Positions 12,101-27,100 of a stretch of 64,000 nucleotides of DNA are shown here, in pieces (within the stretch, counting starts at the first letter, position 1; each line of letters opens with the position of its first letter). Source of the stretch: Watersipora subatra (taxonomy: Eukaryota > Bryozoa > Gymnolaemata > Cheilostomatida > Watersiporidae); assembly GCF_963576615.1 (NCBI RefSeq), contig NC_088711.1, positions 8,178,869 through 8,242,868 of the forward strand, written 5' to 3'. A model generated the notes under the pieces. The model worked only from the letters and a program-made list of their open reading frames with translations, was not told where the DNA came from and made no database searches. Position numbers and translations under genes: made by a program.

Positions 12101-15100
12101 ACTTGTATTTCTGTGTCAACTCATTTGGTTAAATGAATATGGAAACAGATATGGTACTCTACGTGAACCAGTAAAGGTATCATGCTATATCACACAGTCT
12201 TTAGTCAAATGTCCAACACTCAGTAAGTTGATAGCCTGCAGTTATTTTACAAAATGAAAAAAAATCCAAAACAATCTGCTTTTCCTATTATGTGAAACCG
12301 TCTGAGCAGCGATATTTCTCTCTGACTGCTAAAATCTGGACTGAGTATCCTCTGTTTCCTTGATGAATCTATTAACAACAGAGTTTTTGGCATCAAACAG
12401 TGAGAATATTATAAGGTGAAATTCTCCCTGTGTTTTGCCAAAAAATCGGTGTTGGAATTGTATACTTGGGGTCTGTCAATGCTAATGTATTCTAAAGCAT
12501 TAATACTCATCACTCCGATAGAAGCTTGTTGAATTTTGACAGAATATAGTAACAGTTGATTACAAACAAACTGTTGCCATTTTCTGTCAAAAATCAGCTC
12601 ACTTTCTCGTGTAACCTTTTTTAACAAAGACAATAGCTGATGTTTCACACAGTATAGTAAGATTATACGCATCCAACTTTCTATGTTCTGCCAATTACCT
12701 AATGATTCGCTTTAAAGTTTTCTTCTCGCCTTTTCGTCGGACGTTAGTCTCTTTTAGTTTCCTATAAATTTATCACTGCGGAGAGAAATATTCGAAGCCA
12801 TCTTTAGCATGGATGAGCGTCGTAACAGCTAAATATTTGGCATCAAATAGTGAAAATATTGCACAGTGAAATTCTCACTATGTTTCGCCAAACATTCAGT
12901 GTCAGAATTCTGTCCTTACGGTCTGTCAGTATTGATATATCTCGAGGCATCAATAATTTCTTACTGTCGTCAACCATCTAGTCACTCCGATTTAAGCTTC
13001 TTGATTGTTACTATATTTTTAGTACAGAAGTTTTTTACTATTTGTAAATAATTACTTTGTAGTGAAATATAAAGATCTTTTTAATGATGAGCATTGTAGC
13101 AGATAAATTTTTGACATCAGACAGTGAGAATATTATAACACAAAATTATCCTTTTATTCCACAATTCAGTGTTTGAATCTTTAATTCTTTTGAAATCAGC
13201 AAAAGTTGTTTAGTAGACTTCACAGCTAATTGATTTTTGCCAGAATATAACAACAGTATAAAATTAGCAAACTGTTACCATTTTCTGTCAAGAGTCAATT
13301 TATATTTTTACGTCAACTCATAAAAAGGGGAATGAATTCGCGTTAGAGTTGCTATGCTTTTACTGTTATATAAATTGTCTTGGCAGTGACTTTTACTAAA
13401 ATCTGGACTAAGGATTGTCTGTTTTCTTGATGAATGTATCAACAGCTGAATTTTTGGCATCAAACAGTGAGAATATTATAACATGAAATTCTCCCTGTAT
13501 TTTGCCAAAAATCCAGTGTTCAAATCTTTACTTCTTTTAGAACTACCAAGAGTTGTTAAGTAGAATTTATAGCTAATTGATTTCTGCTCAAATATAACAA
13601 CAGGATAAAATTAGCAAACTGCTGCCATTTCTTGTCTACATTCAACATGCATTTTTGCGTCAACTCGTTTGATTAAATGAATATGGAAAGAGAAGTATTC
13701 AATACAATACAGTGAGATTATGTTCTGTAATCTCGATCTACTGTAATGCTAGAACGGCTGTGTTCCTACGTAAGTGGCATAACTTGACCTAGTACGGCTA
13801 GGTTACTAGTCTATAGTAACTTATGCACAGTGGACTCTCCTCTGGTCTATCATGTTAAGCAGTGGGCTCACATTGGATAGTTGCCAAGAAAGAGTTAGTT
13901 GTAGTGTAAAAATGCTCTTTCCAAATATTTTATGGTCGAAGTTCAGTTGTAATACAAGCGATATGTATGTAATTTTCCAAACAGTGATGATGACAAAGAG
14001 TTTACCCGCAGTTTACACATACAACATACCTTGCTAGGTCGACATTCAGCTCCTCACTCTTCCTGCTAGTGTTTCTTTGTCTCTCTTCTTCGGTCTACGT
14101 GTTTAGGAAAACATCTTGATAGTTGATTGCCGAGTGCTACTCTGTATTGAACAGGAGTCTTTTCTGCTGAATTACTCTGCCCAAACTGGTTTCGAATGCT
14201 TGTTTCTCCCACTTTATATAGTCTCAAATGTCTGAGCTCAACTGCCGATGCTTTGACACTCGTCTCTTAATCCAACAAGAAATAATGTCAGGTTATTACT
14301 GTATTCTGAAAATTGTTCGGTATTTTGACATTGTATAATCCCTTTAATTGCATGTAATTGCTGTGATTACTATGGGAGGGCAATAGAGATTAGTGATGAC
14401 AATGGCTGACACACTGCCCATTGTTTCTGGTTTGAAAACGCTACCTCGGCGGGTTGACCGAAGAAGTCAAACTGCCATTGGATGCCATTTCACTGCACAT
14501 CTGCGTAGCCATCTCTCAGGTGCTTTACTCCGTGTCCTGAATATAGAACAGCTAAGGATTGTTTATAGCGAGCCACTAACAATCTCTTATTTGTTCTGTT
14601 TAGTTTTGACATGTATAGCTGTTTCTTGACAATTTCTCTTTGTCCCCAACAGTTGCCTTTCACGATTAGATGACAGTTCTGGTATGACCAAAACTTCTCA
14701 TCGTTTCCGTGGCTGCTCATTTTAATCTTAGCAGAATGTACCAGACTCTGCTCGGAATAAATGTCTTTGGTCGGTCTTCTCAGCTGTTGAAGTATATACA
14801 AGTCAATATGTAGTGATAAACATAAATACAAGCAGGTTGTATGGAGGTGTTGGTATGTCTGCTGCCGACCTGCATTTAGACACTTGTTGTACCTGCTCCA
14901 GTTCATTAGGATAAATATACCATTTCAGGTTCCAGTTTGGTAGCGTTTGTGCAATTATTGATCAAAATAATGATAGGTCAATCGCTGCATCATTCACACT
15001 GGCAAAAGCGCAGGCAATATGACATATGTGAACACAGCTTTCAGTTCTGGTCTGAAGACAGACATGCTCCGGCACCCTTGCACTGACCAATGCTCCCGAA

Positions 15101-18100
15101 GTGTGTGACATTCATGAACTTGTGTTTGCAGAAGTGGAGGAGATGCGCAGTGAGATGGATGACATAAAGGTGAAGGGAAAGAATTGTCCTCGGCCGATAC
15201 TCACTTGGGCCCAGGCTGGAGTGACTTTAAAACTTCTTGAGACACTTAAAAAGTAAGTCAAATATCGCTGCAACATCCTGCAGCACATTCTGATGAATGC
15301 ATATCTGCCATTGCTTATCCCATTGCTATATCTATATATATTATATATATATATATAATATATATATATATTATATCCCATATATTTTACAAGTCAAATG
15401 GCCTGAAGCGACATATTCATTGACCTTTATAAGTACTTTCGGATTCCCTGCGCATGCCCCTGAGGCTTGTGGGTAATAAAAATGTCTAAAATTATCTGTA
15501 GCTAAATAGGTTTTATCTGTCGCCTCTACTATTACGCATTTGACAATGTAATTACGCTATTTGTTGATGAGCTGCAAAGGAATCAAACTAAACATTGATT
15601 GAAGAATTTGACATATGTTTTGCGTACATAAATCTCCTCCGCTGCCAAGCATAGTTGTTGCTTGTGGGTCACTGTTTCTTGGCTATATACATGCATTGAT
15701 TGCTTCTACCAAAAAACTCCTGAATATGGTCTTTCAGCACCTTTAACTATTAGCGATTATCTGTTTGACAATTAAAGCAATGTGTGTCTTTCTATGTCAG
15801 ACACGGCTATGAAAAGCCCACTCCCATACAGATGCAAGCTATACCGGCTATCATGAGCGGACGAGACCTTATTGGCATCGCTAAGACCGGAAGCGGTAAA
15901 ACTGTTGCTTTTTTGCTGCCGATGCTGAGGCACGTTCTGGATCAGGAGCCTATCGAAGAGGGAGACGGGCCTCTCGGTAAGTGCCACTTGTACTCTATCT
16001 ATGCTTATCCCTTGGCTCCTCGCAACTGTGTGTCACTCTCATTGACTCGGATCACCCCAAGGAATTTAGCAAAATGATTATTTCATATGCATAATTGATG
16101 CATGAAGTTTATTGTTACGCATTGCAATTGATATATGGTATGGTTAATGATATTTATTGGTACATTTCAGTAATTACGTGTATGTTAAAAGTTGCTTATG
16201 CGGGGACAAGTTTGTCACACCAAACTAACCAGCAATCCGCTGTAGATTGTGAGAGATATCTAATATTAATCCGCCTTCCTATCTCTATAGATCAGCTAAT
16301 CAACTCTGGTTATTCAGTATTCATGGTTTCCGCTTGTTACGCTGGATAATCTCTAATTGTTTCATATAAAATAGAGAGAAATTACAGGGATAATATGCCT
16401 GTCTGTCTCGGCATTGCTCAGTTATCTAGCATTATTTGGGATTAGAGAGTCTGCTGAGTGTGACACAAGTGGAAACAAGGGCTCTTCTGTTCCTTTGACT
16501 CATGCCATTGTCTCATTCTTTCAGGGATTATCTTGACACCTACACGAGAGCTGGCCATGCAGATATTCAAAGAGTGCAAAAAGTTTGCCAAGCCATTGGG
16601 CCTGACTACGGTCTGCGTTTATGGCGGGACGGGCGTGTCCGAGCAGATAGCCGAGCTGAAGAGGGGCTGCGAGATAGTCGTCTGCACTCCTGGTAGAATG
16701 ATTGACATGCTGGCTGCCAATAATGGTGGGTTGCTTGATGATCATTCGTTAGTCTGACTGCAAGTTCTACCTGAGAGCCAATTATCTGTAGTTTAATCAA
16801 CATCTATATTTAGAATGAGCTTTGCAAATTTACTTATTGATATCTATATAGTTTTATCTTTAGTTATTACGGCAGACTTCTTTGTTTTCATTTGTTTCCA
16901 GCTTTCATTTATTCTCATTACATTTTTTCTCATAATCGTTAGATGGAGTTTTTTTTTAAATTGATCCGAAGATGTTTTCCTATGTTCTTCTATCAGCTGT
17001 TATTTTAATTCTAAGAAAACTATTGTTCTGCCTCTTTCACTGCTGCCAGTCGCATTATGTTCTGCCTCTTTCACTGCTGCCAGTCGCATTATGTTCTGCC
17101 TCTTTCACTGCTGCCAGTCGCACTCATCTTCTGGTTCATGATTTGTTAGCTTAAAAAGTGAAGGTGACAAGTACTGTTTAGTCGTATTCGAGTTACGTAG
17201 AACCAAAGCAGCCAAAGGAACGCTGCATACGTATATATGCACTATCTGTTTCAAGAAACTTCGGCCATCGTATGTTGAAATATTAATTTGTCTGCCGAGG
17301 CGAATGTTTTCGAAAATTTTAATTATTATGTCAAAATCAAAATATTTCGTGTAGAGGTGATTGTAGGTTGACCTTTGACTGTAGGCCTATGCGTAAAGTT
17401 AACTAAAAATCAACTGGTTATCCGAAAGGTTATCTTTAGTCATCAAACCATCTGCTATGCTCAGAATTTTTACCTATTGAGGAAATAGAAAAATAAACAA
17501 ATGCATATTTCGTCACAAAGAGTAATTTTTAATCCATCTACTTTGTTCTAATAGTAATTTGTGTAACAACTTCAAATAGCGAATTTTCCGCCTGAAATAG
17601 AATGTACCAGAGTATATTTATTCCTTGTAAAGTTTTTAAACTTCCTAATCTCTATTTTACCTGTATGTAAGTGTTGCTAACCACATAATGGTAACAAGTC
17701 ATTGTTGGCTTTATGTTGTGTAGGGCACCATCAGGGTAGCAATAGTATATCAGTGTCCAAGCATTAACTAATAGCATTCGCTAAACTTTCACCAGCAATA
17801 CCATTGTAAAAACAAGCATTATGTTCTAAAAAAGACTAGCTAGGGCGTTCTCAGCCATTTGACTCATTAGTCGCAAATTAATGTATTTTATTGTTAACTT
17901 ATATTTTATTTGTTACATTAAAATTTTTTTGATGTTTCATGCGTTTTAGGATTAGTTCATTAAAGTGTAGCAATTGATTCTCAGACTAAGGCCATGTCCA
18001 TTGTACTTAATTTGTTGAGATCCAACTTTTAGCTATGGTATAAACCGTTGCTGGGAAGTTAAACGTGTCAGCAATTTGCAAAGCAGTTAGCAGCGCTAGC

Positions 18101-21100
18101 TTTAAACCTGTTTTTGTTAAATTTCAATGGAGAGCTCATATATGACATTGCTGTCTTGTAGAAGTGTCAATTTGTGAGCCAAAAAGTTGAATGAATACAA
18201 CATTTCAATCTGTGAATCTTTCAAATATAGCAACTTAAAACGCCCAGCTTTTTATTGTCAATTCGATGATGACACATATATAAACCTCCTTTAAGTAATG
18301 GTATGAGCCCCTAGTAATTTGATGTCTATGAAAATTAGCTGCCACGTCGGGTATTATTGAAACATGCTCGCTGTTAATATCTGCCATCTCCTGATCATGT
18401 TGTATGTTAGTTTCGGCTCATGCTGCAGGCAGGGTTACCAACCTCCGAAGGATCACTTACATCGTACTCGATGAAGCTGATAGGATGTTCGATCTTGGTT
18501 TTGAGCCGCAAGTGATGAAGATTATTGATAATGTCAGACCTGACAGGCAGACCGTACTTTTCTCTGCTACATTTCCTCGTCAGATGGAAGCTCTCGCACG
18601 AAAAATTCTAGACAAACCAGTAGAAGTGTTGGTCGGTGGTCGGAGCGTTGTGGCAAAAGACATATCTCAGCATGTGGTAAGTGATGATCCAGCCAAGGAT
18701 GTATTTTATATCTTCTTCTTTTAAGATGAGTTTACACAAAATTTTAGTAGATTTTGTCAGAAAGTATCGATATTTTTCTATCATTTGCATTTGTTTTTGA
18801 TGTTTGAGGTACTCTTACTGCCAGGATGTTTTAAGATTGAACTCGGCAAAACTTGATCGCGGCACAAGTACTCCGATTCAAGTGAAAGTGCGATTATAAC
18901 ATTTGTAATTGCACTTGGGCAAATAGACTGACAGAATAGAGACGAGTAATGCTGTAACTTGAAAGACACATCAAAAGCAATCACAAATGTTAGAAAAATA
19001 CCGTTACTTTTGGATAAAATCTACTAAATTTTTGTTTAGGTTCCATAAGCCTGGTTTTCATATATGTCACAGCTTAGCGCAGAGTATGCGATACCTCATA
19101 TATGTCACAGCTTAGCGTAGAGTATGCACAGATACCTCACAGTTGCTTTACAGATATTGCGTTACATAAACAGCCACATAGATAGCAGAAAAACAATTTA
19201 TGAGTTTTTGCCTGTCGGAGGTTTGTATGAAAGCGTGCACATGAAAACGCTTGCTTTTTGTGGAGTCGGTCAAAAAAAAATCAGGAATCGTTTGCACCTA
19301 AAAAGTCAGAAAAATCTTTGATGCTTAGCGAGTCGCTCAAATGAGACCGAAGCACTTATGAACTTAGCATTAGTGCATAAGTCTTGCTAAACTTCCGTGC
19401 AATGACATCGTCCACATGAATCGCCGAGACACTTCTACGTCTCTGGCGCTGTGTTCTGACCCGCATGTGAACCAAGCTTCATGCCATTTCATTACCTCTC
19501 TTATATCACGCTCTCAGAGCATGCATATGGAACTGTGTCTGTTTTACTTATAAACCAGTTATTCTACTCTCCAATTGCTCTGTTTCAGGTAATTTGTGAA
19601 ACTGAGGAAAAGTTTTTAAGGCTTTTAGAACTTTTAGGTCTTTACCAAGAGGATGGAAGTGTTCTCGTCTTTGTTGACAAGCAGGAGCACGCCGATGAGG
19701 TATGAGTCCCTTATTAACGAGAATAAGTTTCCATCTAGTTACTTGTGCATAGAAACCTTTAGACGACATTCTCATTATGCTCAAGCACTGATCTTTGGAC
19801 AGATCAGTTGTATGGTTGCTGTTCCAACCAGGGTTGTGGCTCATTAGAACTGCGCATCACCGCAGTGCACTATAACTTTTCAATGTGCAGTAGATATTTA
19901 ATGCTTCCGCAACTGAGCTCGTAGTACAAATTTCCACTGCGATCTTCTGTGCATTTATTTCCATGACACATTAGATTAAACCCAGCTATTTAAGCACACT
20001 GCAAAACTTAATACTATGTATTAGTACAAAGTTGATACTGTGGATCAACTGACACTGTTGGCTTTCTGAGCATCTGTATTGCATTGCACAAAATCGTCAG
20101 ATGCTGTGTTTAGCAAGCTCATTAACTTGCTCTCTAACTCCCATATCATTTCTGATTAGGGAGTCGGGCATTATCACCATTCTGATCGAAGAAATTATTG
20201 TCTTAATATTATATATTGGAAAAATATTACATATTTTCATTTCAACCATATTCAACATTCCGATTGTAATCAATTAGTTCGCCTACTCAGACTCAAGTTT
20301 GAGCAGCATTCACATCCTGCAATTGTGCTGTTGGTGCTATCAAGTCAACTCAACACTCGATTCTGGGATGAGTTTTTACAAAATTGTGCTGTGTATGTAT
20401 GTACAGTGTAACGCAAAGGTTCCTACTGCATCTAGCACTGCGAAATACTCACTAGCAACACTCCCACTGCATCTAGCACTGCGAAATACGCACTAGCAAC
20501 ACTCCCACTGCATCTAGCACTGCGAAATACGCACTAGCAACACTCCCACCGCATCTAGCACTGCGAAATACGCACTAGCAACACTCCCACCGCATCTAGC
20601 ACTGCGAAATATGTACTAGCAACACTCCCACCGCATCTAGCAAGATACACTGTACAGGTACACTGCGTCACTATTGCTTACTGCTAATTGAAAATAGTTA
20701 TACTGCATGTACGCTGCGTACGGTGCAGTAGTAAAAGTAGACAATGCCATTATACAGCATACCGTAGTGTGTGGCTGTTACATGCTTACTGCTGCACTGC
20801 TAATGCAACTACATACATGTAGGTATCTAAACAAATAATTGCTGCAGCTGCAATACATTTTACATTTGGGCAACAGTGAGTATTTATCAATGCACAGTTA
20901 TGATTTTTTCGTAAATGTCACAGCCCTGGTTCTGCCACACTCTTGTCATATATCACGTGCTTTTTTCAACCAAGCTGTCCTTATCTTCTTCCATATACCT
21001 TCTAATTCCGTCATCACGTTGTAATACTGTGAATGCCTTTGTCTGATTACACAGACTTAGTCGTATTGTAACTAAATATAAAGGCTCTTTTTATCTCATA

Positions 21101-24100
21101 GTAGTTGTCTTGCCTTGTCTTTTTTTGAAACAGTTGTCTTTTTTATTCCATTAGAATTGTCCTACCATATTTTATTAAAGTTGTCCTTCCTTAAGTCTTC
21201 AAAATTTTATATCATGTCTTGTTTTACTCAAATTGTCTTATTTCAGCAGAGTTGTCATACCATAGTTTATCATCGTTGTTTTGCCTTATCCCATCAGTAT
21301 TTTGTTGTAGCTAATGAATAACTTGTGCAAGCATTCGTACCCTTGTATGGCCTTGCATGGTGGCATCGACCAGTATGACAGGGATAGCACCATCCTTGAC
21401 TTTAAGAATGGAAATATTAAGTTACTCGTAAGTGCATACTTCGCAAATACCGCTTACATCAAATTTTCAGACTTGACTCTAGCAGAAGAGATGTTGTGTT
21501 AGGTACTCTAGGTTTATTGCTTACTGGATAATCATGGAAAGACTGACTTTTGTTCTTAGGACATATTGAAAATATTTTTATATATTGCCTGGACAAACAG
21601 CTCCTACAATTATTTTACCCTGCTTACAATCCTTGTAAGAAACCATACAAATTTCTGGTCTTTGAAAACCACTGAAGTTGAAATTTTGACTGACCTAATA
21701 TAACAATTGCTGACAGGAATGAAAAGGAACCATTTTGACTTGATAAATACTATGTGAAAAGTGGGCCAGTTTCTATTCACTTTAGTTGCATGAGACTAAC
21801 TAACTATACTGTGCATGCGTGTGTGTATATAACATACATACTATTTGCAATATATCTCGCTATTAAGGTCGCAACTTCAGTGGCAGCCCGAGGACTCGAT
21901 GTGAAGCACCTTATACTTGTTGTTAACTACGACTGTCCAAACCACTATGAGGACTATGTTCATCGATGCGGGTGAGTCACATCACTGCCACTTTTCACCT
22001 TTTTGCCATGTGTCACTCATCTTGTCTTATCAATACTCATGCTGGGGCTACTACCAGTTTACAGACAGCTAGAAAATTCACTGCAATCGGTATAAGACTG
22101 AAACTTGCTTTTATTCCAGCCGAGTTCTATGCTGGTAGTCTAAATCTTTACTAAAACAATAGCTGTGTTTGAAGCCAGTCTAATAATCGTTACTGTGCTA
22201 GTTAATAACCCCAAGCGCTTTAAGTGAGTATTTTAACTGATGTAATGAATGTCATCACAATCATTCAGCGCTACAGTCAGTTGAACGATCGTAGTGTAGT
22301 GGTCTGGTGTGATCGCTGGTCTTCAAACATGGAGGTTCTGAGATCAAACCCTCTTCGAAGCGGGATTTTCATTGCTAGATTTTAATCGCTATAGCGAAAA
22401 GGCGCTCAAGGATGTCGACAGCTATTGTTTTGGCTGGAAGCTTTGACTGTGGATTTTACGGTTTGGATACTTCAAACTGAATATGCGTTGTGTTTGGTTT
22501 GTCTGACTCTGTTGATGTTCAGTGAAAATATATTGCAGGCGTACGGGAAGGGCAGGAAGTAAGGGCGTAGCCTATACTCTGATAACTCCTGAGCAAAAGC
22601 GACAGGCTGGTGATGTGATGAAGGCGTTTGAGCTTTCTAACACCTCTATTCCAGATGACCTAAAGGCTCTTTGGGCAAAATATGTGGAGGAAATGAAAGC
22701 AGTAAGTGTATTACCTTTTTATTTTGGGGACCTAAATCTGTAGAAGCAATCTGAATAGTGATTATGCTTTACGAATGAATACCAGTTCCATTACCGCTCC
22801 AGCATTCTAAAATGTTCATAAATGAGCTAACAAAGTTTACTTCTGTGAGCAATTTAGTATTTCATCTTTAATTGATCAACCTTTGGGATACAAATGGATT
22901 TCCTAAGCAATAACCTGACTCCATTCTAGAACTAGCTTAGCCACCATTACAGCAATGGCTAATCATGAACTGATTCTAGAAGCGCAGACACAGAGTGATC
23001 TGGTGATGAGCATTGAAATATGCAGTTCAGAAAAAGTCTTTTAGATATCCAAGTCAATCAATCACTGTAGTTGGGTTAGTTAGTTTAGGTGAAATGTATC
23101 AACAGGTAAAGGTTTTTATGATTATAAAGACATAGGACACTTACAAAGAAAAATAAACTGGGAGTTTCAATTATTCCTTATTCAATATTTCACTGCGCAG
23201 AAAAGATGAACAACACTATATTGAGCATTAGTTGCAACCTTCAAATGATTGTACAATATAATTGTTCAAATGATTGTACACTGTACAGCACGATATATAT
23301 ATATATATATTAGTAACATCCAGACTAGCGTGAACAACATTATCAACTATCAGCATCAGGGTCTTAAATGCATTACAAGGTTCTTTTTTATCATCTTTTC
23401 TCTTTACACAAACACTCTTAATGCACATCAATTGGATTGTCAAACATGTCTATACAATATTAACAGGTTTATAAGTGCTTTTAATTGCTTTTTAGTAGTT
23501 TTACATTTAGAAACTTGAGGTTAGCTGTTAAATATTGCAGACACATACGTACAGTTGCAGTGCTGATCGTCTTTTTTTCGGTGAAAGCTTTTATCAAGTC
23601 AATTGATAAAAGCTGTTTATCAATTGACTTATTTTATGACAAATTAATACTGTTTGGCAGCCAGTTTCATTAAGAGCTTCCTCTTACACGCATAAACAAA
23701 AGATCTTACAGTTTTGGCAAAAAAATAACGAAAGTTTCTGTTTTATATGATAATTAAATTTAGGGTTGTCTTCCTTGGCAGACCTTTCATACAGTGATAT
23801 GCTCATTACTGTCGACTGCACATCTTTATAGTTGCCTATTTCATACTTCATATTATCAAATAATTACAACAATTAGTTGCTTTTATATTGTAGACTAGCT
23901 ACAATTAGGAACCACACCTCTTTATTTTGTGTAACAGTCTTGAAATTTAGTTTTCCCAGACAAGGTTCTACCAAAGTGTGAGGGTTCATGTGGACATATG
24001 GGGAGTGATTAAAAATATGCTCTCATGAGAAAGATACTTTGGATAAAAAACAATGTTGTTTTTCATTATCATTTTTGCACGCATATATTTTGCAGCTGTC

Positions 24101-27100
24101 ACACTCATTCAATGCAGATCCTATGCACTAGACAGAGTAGGCCTATTTGCACGCATATATTTTGCAGCTGTCACACTCATTCAATGCAGATCCTATGCAC
24201 TAGACAAAGTAGGCCTATTTCAGGGAAACCAGAACTTTTCTCTAAAATCATTTGTTTTCTATAACTTCCTGTTATAATTGTAGGAAAAATTTTATATTCT
24301 CATTCATATGCAGTTATGCTTAATTAAAATAACACAGTTAGTATTTCTGCCAAACACAAACAGAACAAACAGCCTTTATTTGCAGTTCCTCACGTGTATT
24401 ACACTGCCCTCTAATCCTCAATATCTTACACATGCTCACATATATTATAAAAAGAAGGCGTGCCACTGGATGCCTTATTTTAATAGCCCACAAAGAACTC
24501 AAGTTGAAGTTTTGCGTCCACTTTTCTTTTCACTTATTTACAACACAGATGCTCTTCAAATATTTTATCTGTAAAACGATTGCGCCAACAATGCTCCATG
24601 GACCATTTTGTTCCATTTAAATATTTAACATTGTTTAACTATGTTCATATTGTTTAGGATAGGTCTAGAATAGATTAGGATAGGTCTAGGATGGATTAGG
24701 ATAGGTCTAGGATGGATTAGGATAGGTCTAGGATGGATTAGGATAGGTCTAGAATGGATTAGGATAGGTCTAGGATGGATTAGGATAGGTCTAGAATAGG
24801 ATAGGTCTAGGATGGATTAGGGTAGGTCTAGGATGGATTAGGATAGGTCTAGGATGAATTAGGATAGGTCTAGAATGGATTAGGATAGGTCTAGAATAGA
24901 TTAGGATAGGTCTAGAATAGATTAGGATAGGTCTAGGATGGATTAGGAAGATACTTATTTGTAGTTGAATCAGAAGTGATTGTTTATGATAGTCTTGCTT
25001 GTTTATATTGCAGGCTTGTCTTTGAAATGTACAAGTATAGATTTCGGGCACTTGTATGGGAATTGCGTTTGTCTAATACTCATAAACTTGCTAGAATGCT
25101 GCAAAAAACCTTTTTTCAATCACCTAGCAGCAGTAATTTTACACTTAGAATTGGTGCTGCATCATCCTGTTTGCTGATGTGACACTAGAAAAAGGACTGG
25201 GGATTAGTCTCCTTAGCCTCATTAGTCTCCTTAACCTCATACAGCTGCTCACTAGCTAGTGCCCAGTGACTGGAAAATTTTACTGAGTTTTCACATATCG
25301 CCCGTGTTATGTCTTGCTATATCTTTGGTGGTTCACTAGCGATATATTTATTACTGATACCGCGTTTCTAGGAGGGTAAAACTGTCAAAGCTGGTGGTGG
25401 AGGATTTGGTGGTCGAGGTTTCAAGTTTGATGAAACAGAGGCAAACATTGCTAACGATAGAAAAAAAGTTCAAGCAGCTGCCCTCGGCATCACCAATGAT
25501 GGGGAGGATGTTCCTGCTGATGTAAGTGTTTAATTAGGCCTCCAGTTACTGTCACTTGCCATCTATCGTCCTCATTATATTATTGTTATGCTGTATCTAA
25601 TATATTATCACTAGCAGTTTATTATAATCACTTACCTGTTGCCCTCCCAGGCTATTGTAGTCTATAATCTGTTAGCACTTGCAGTTTAATATAGCGTACA
25701 ATGCACTATAATCTCTATTTTATGGTAGATTGTGTGAATTATTACTATCGATCAGTAATCCTCTAAGCCAATAATCTGAAAAGTTTAGTCTCTATCAGTA
25801 GTTCTTTGTAGCGTTACTTCAATGATTAGAAGGTTACTGAATCATAAGTTGTTGAAAAAAGCATAGATGTGGAAGCCTTTATGAATTCTGTCAGATATCC
25901 ATAGAGAAATATAGTGAATGTATCGCAGTAAACGATATAATATATTCATTTTACTGGTTTTATAGCACATCTGAACTGAGCATCAGTAAGTGTTGAAGTG
26001 GCAAAGACATTTGTACCTGTGTGTCGATAGTACTGTATACATCTATGGATATTCTTATTAGCCCTGTGTGCAGCGGAGCTTTAGTCTACAAAATTAACCT
26101 TTTGTTTTATTTAATTTTCATGATGAGACCATCATATGTTGAAGCAAAGATTTAGTGAGAATACATTGTATTCTATGCAATCCATTCTACAGCCCAACTT
26201 ACTTGATGATAAATTCTTCTGGCTATTACATACTAGCATCAAAATGAATGCATTGAATACAACTATTTTAAATGACTAAATTTAAAAAACTAAATGTTAT
26301 TTAAGAAACTAAATAATGAAGTATTAATCAATAAAATAAGTTTTTGTTGTCAAAACGGATTACATTAAAGACTGGCGAATTGAGGTGTAGTCGTGGCGAT
26401 GCAGCTGGCAGCTCGTGTGTAGGATCTAGTATAACATAGGCTACACATAGACTATATATATAGTCTTTATATGGTGTATATACAGACTGCGTATAGTCTA
26501 TAGACAGCCAATATTTAGTCTATATATGGTAGTTATATAGTTTATATATAAACTATAAAACAATAATCCTTAGTTTATATATAGTCTATATATAAACTAT
26601 TTAATTACTAAAATGTCTAAGCGACGAGCCAGACACAGGCAGGTCTTTCCTTATGACTATTCAGATTGATTAAAACTGGGCTATTATTTATTGGGTTCAA
26701 ATTCTAGTCTTAGTTTTTTTGCAGATTGACGAGCAGATCGAAACTCTGTTTGCAAGTAAGAAAAGAGTGACTGATGTAGCCAAGGCCAATATGCCGATGG
26801 TTGGGGCAGGTATGTTTCCGTTTCACCTTCTGACTTTTTCCAATTTTGCATGTAAAAAACCCTTTGTTTGCATTATTGGGATAATAATTCGCATGACTAC
26901 CCAATTATGTTTCGATCTTTTGTGGCTACAATCATCCGTTTTACCAACTACATCAATCACCTGTATCTGCTGCCTAGTGACCAGGTTCGTGTCGCTGCAG
27001 TAGATATCAGCTGAAGACAATCATGAAAGTCTGTCATAGTCGGACCAGATGTTGTCCATGAGTGATGCATTAGCATCACTCATTGACAGAGGTTCATTAG

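Larger units (their letters stand above)
6919..13515. repeat. Higher-order intronic repeat array with about 15 conserved hairpins
   Basis: DDX46 intron 7 is largely built from diverged repeats whose shared core is a foldback of about 70 nt. The best copy (8930-9000) has 29-nt arms beginning CTGAATTTTTGGCATC and ending CGCCAAAAATTCAG around a 13-nt loop. Cores start near 6919, 7379, 7861, 8320, 8590, 8930, 10461, 10688, 11161, 11630, 11900, 12370, 12820, 13100 and 13445. Spacings alternate between about 450-480 and 230-345 bp. Longer blocks repeat nearly verbatim at about 7440-8600, 10750-11880 and 11960-13080, so recent duplications of a roughly 1.2-kb multimer are superimposed. No coding potential. 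Confidence 0.8.
22702..25371 (+). other. DDX46 intron 15
   Basis: 2.7 kb intron holding three separate repeats (23596-23630, 24074-24217, 24655-24949) and a short TA microsatellite near 23293. Otherwise AT-rich with no gene seen. Confidence 0.6.

Noticed and set aside
22283-22350. Functional tRNA gene
   Set aside because: A/B-box-like motifs occur, but acceptor stem pairing and a normal T-loop cannot be found, and the block recurs as part of a repeat family.
24791-25051. 86-codon minus-strand ORF with a heptapeptide repeat
   Set aside because: Produced by the 21-bp minisatellite period being divisible by three.
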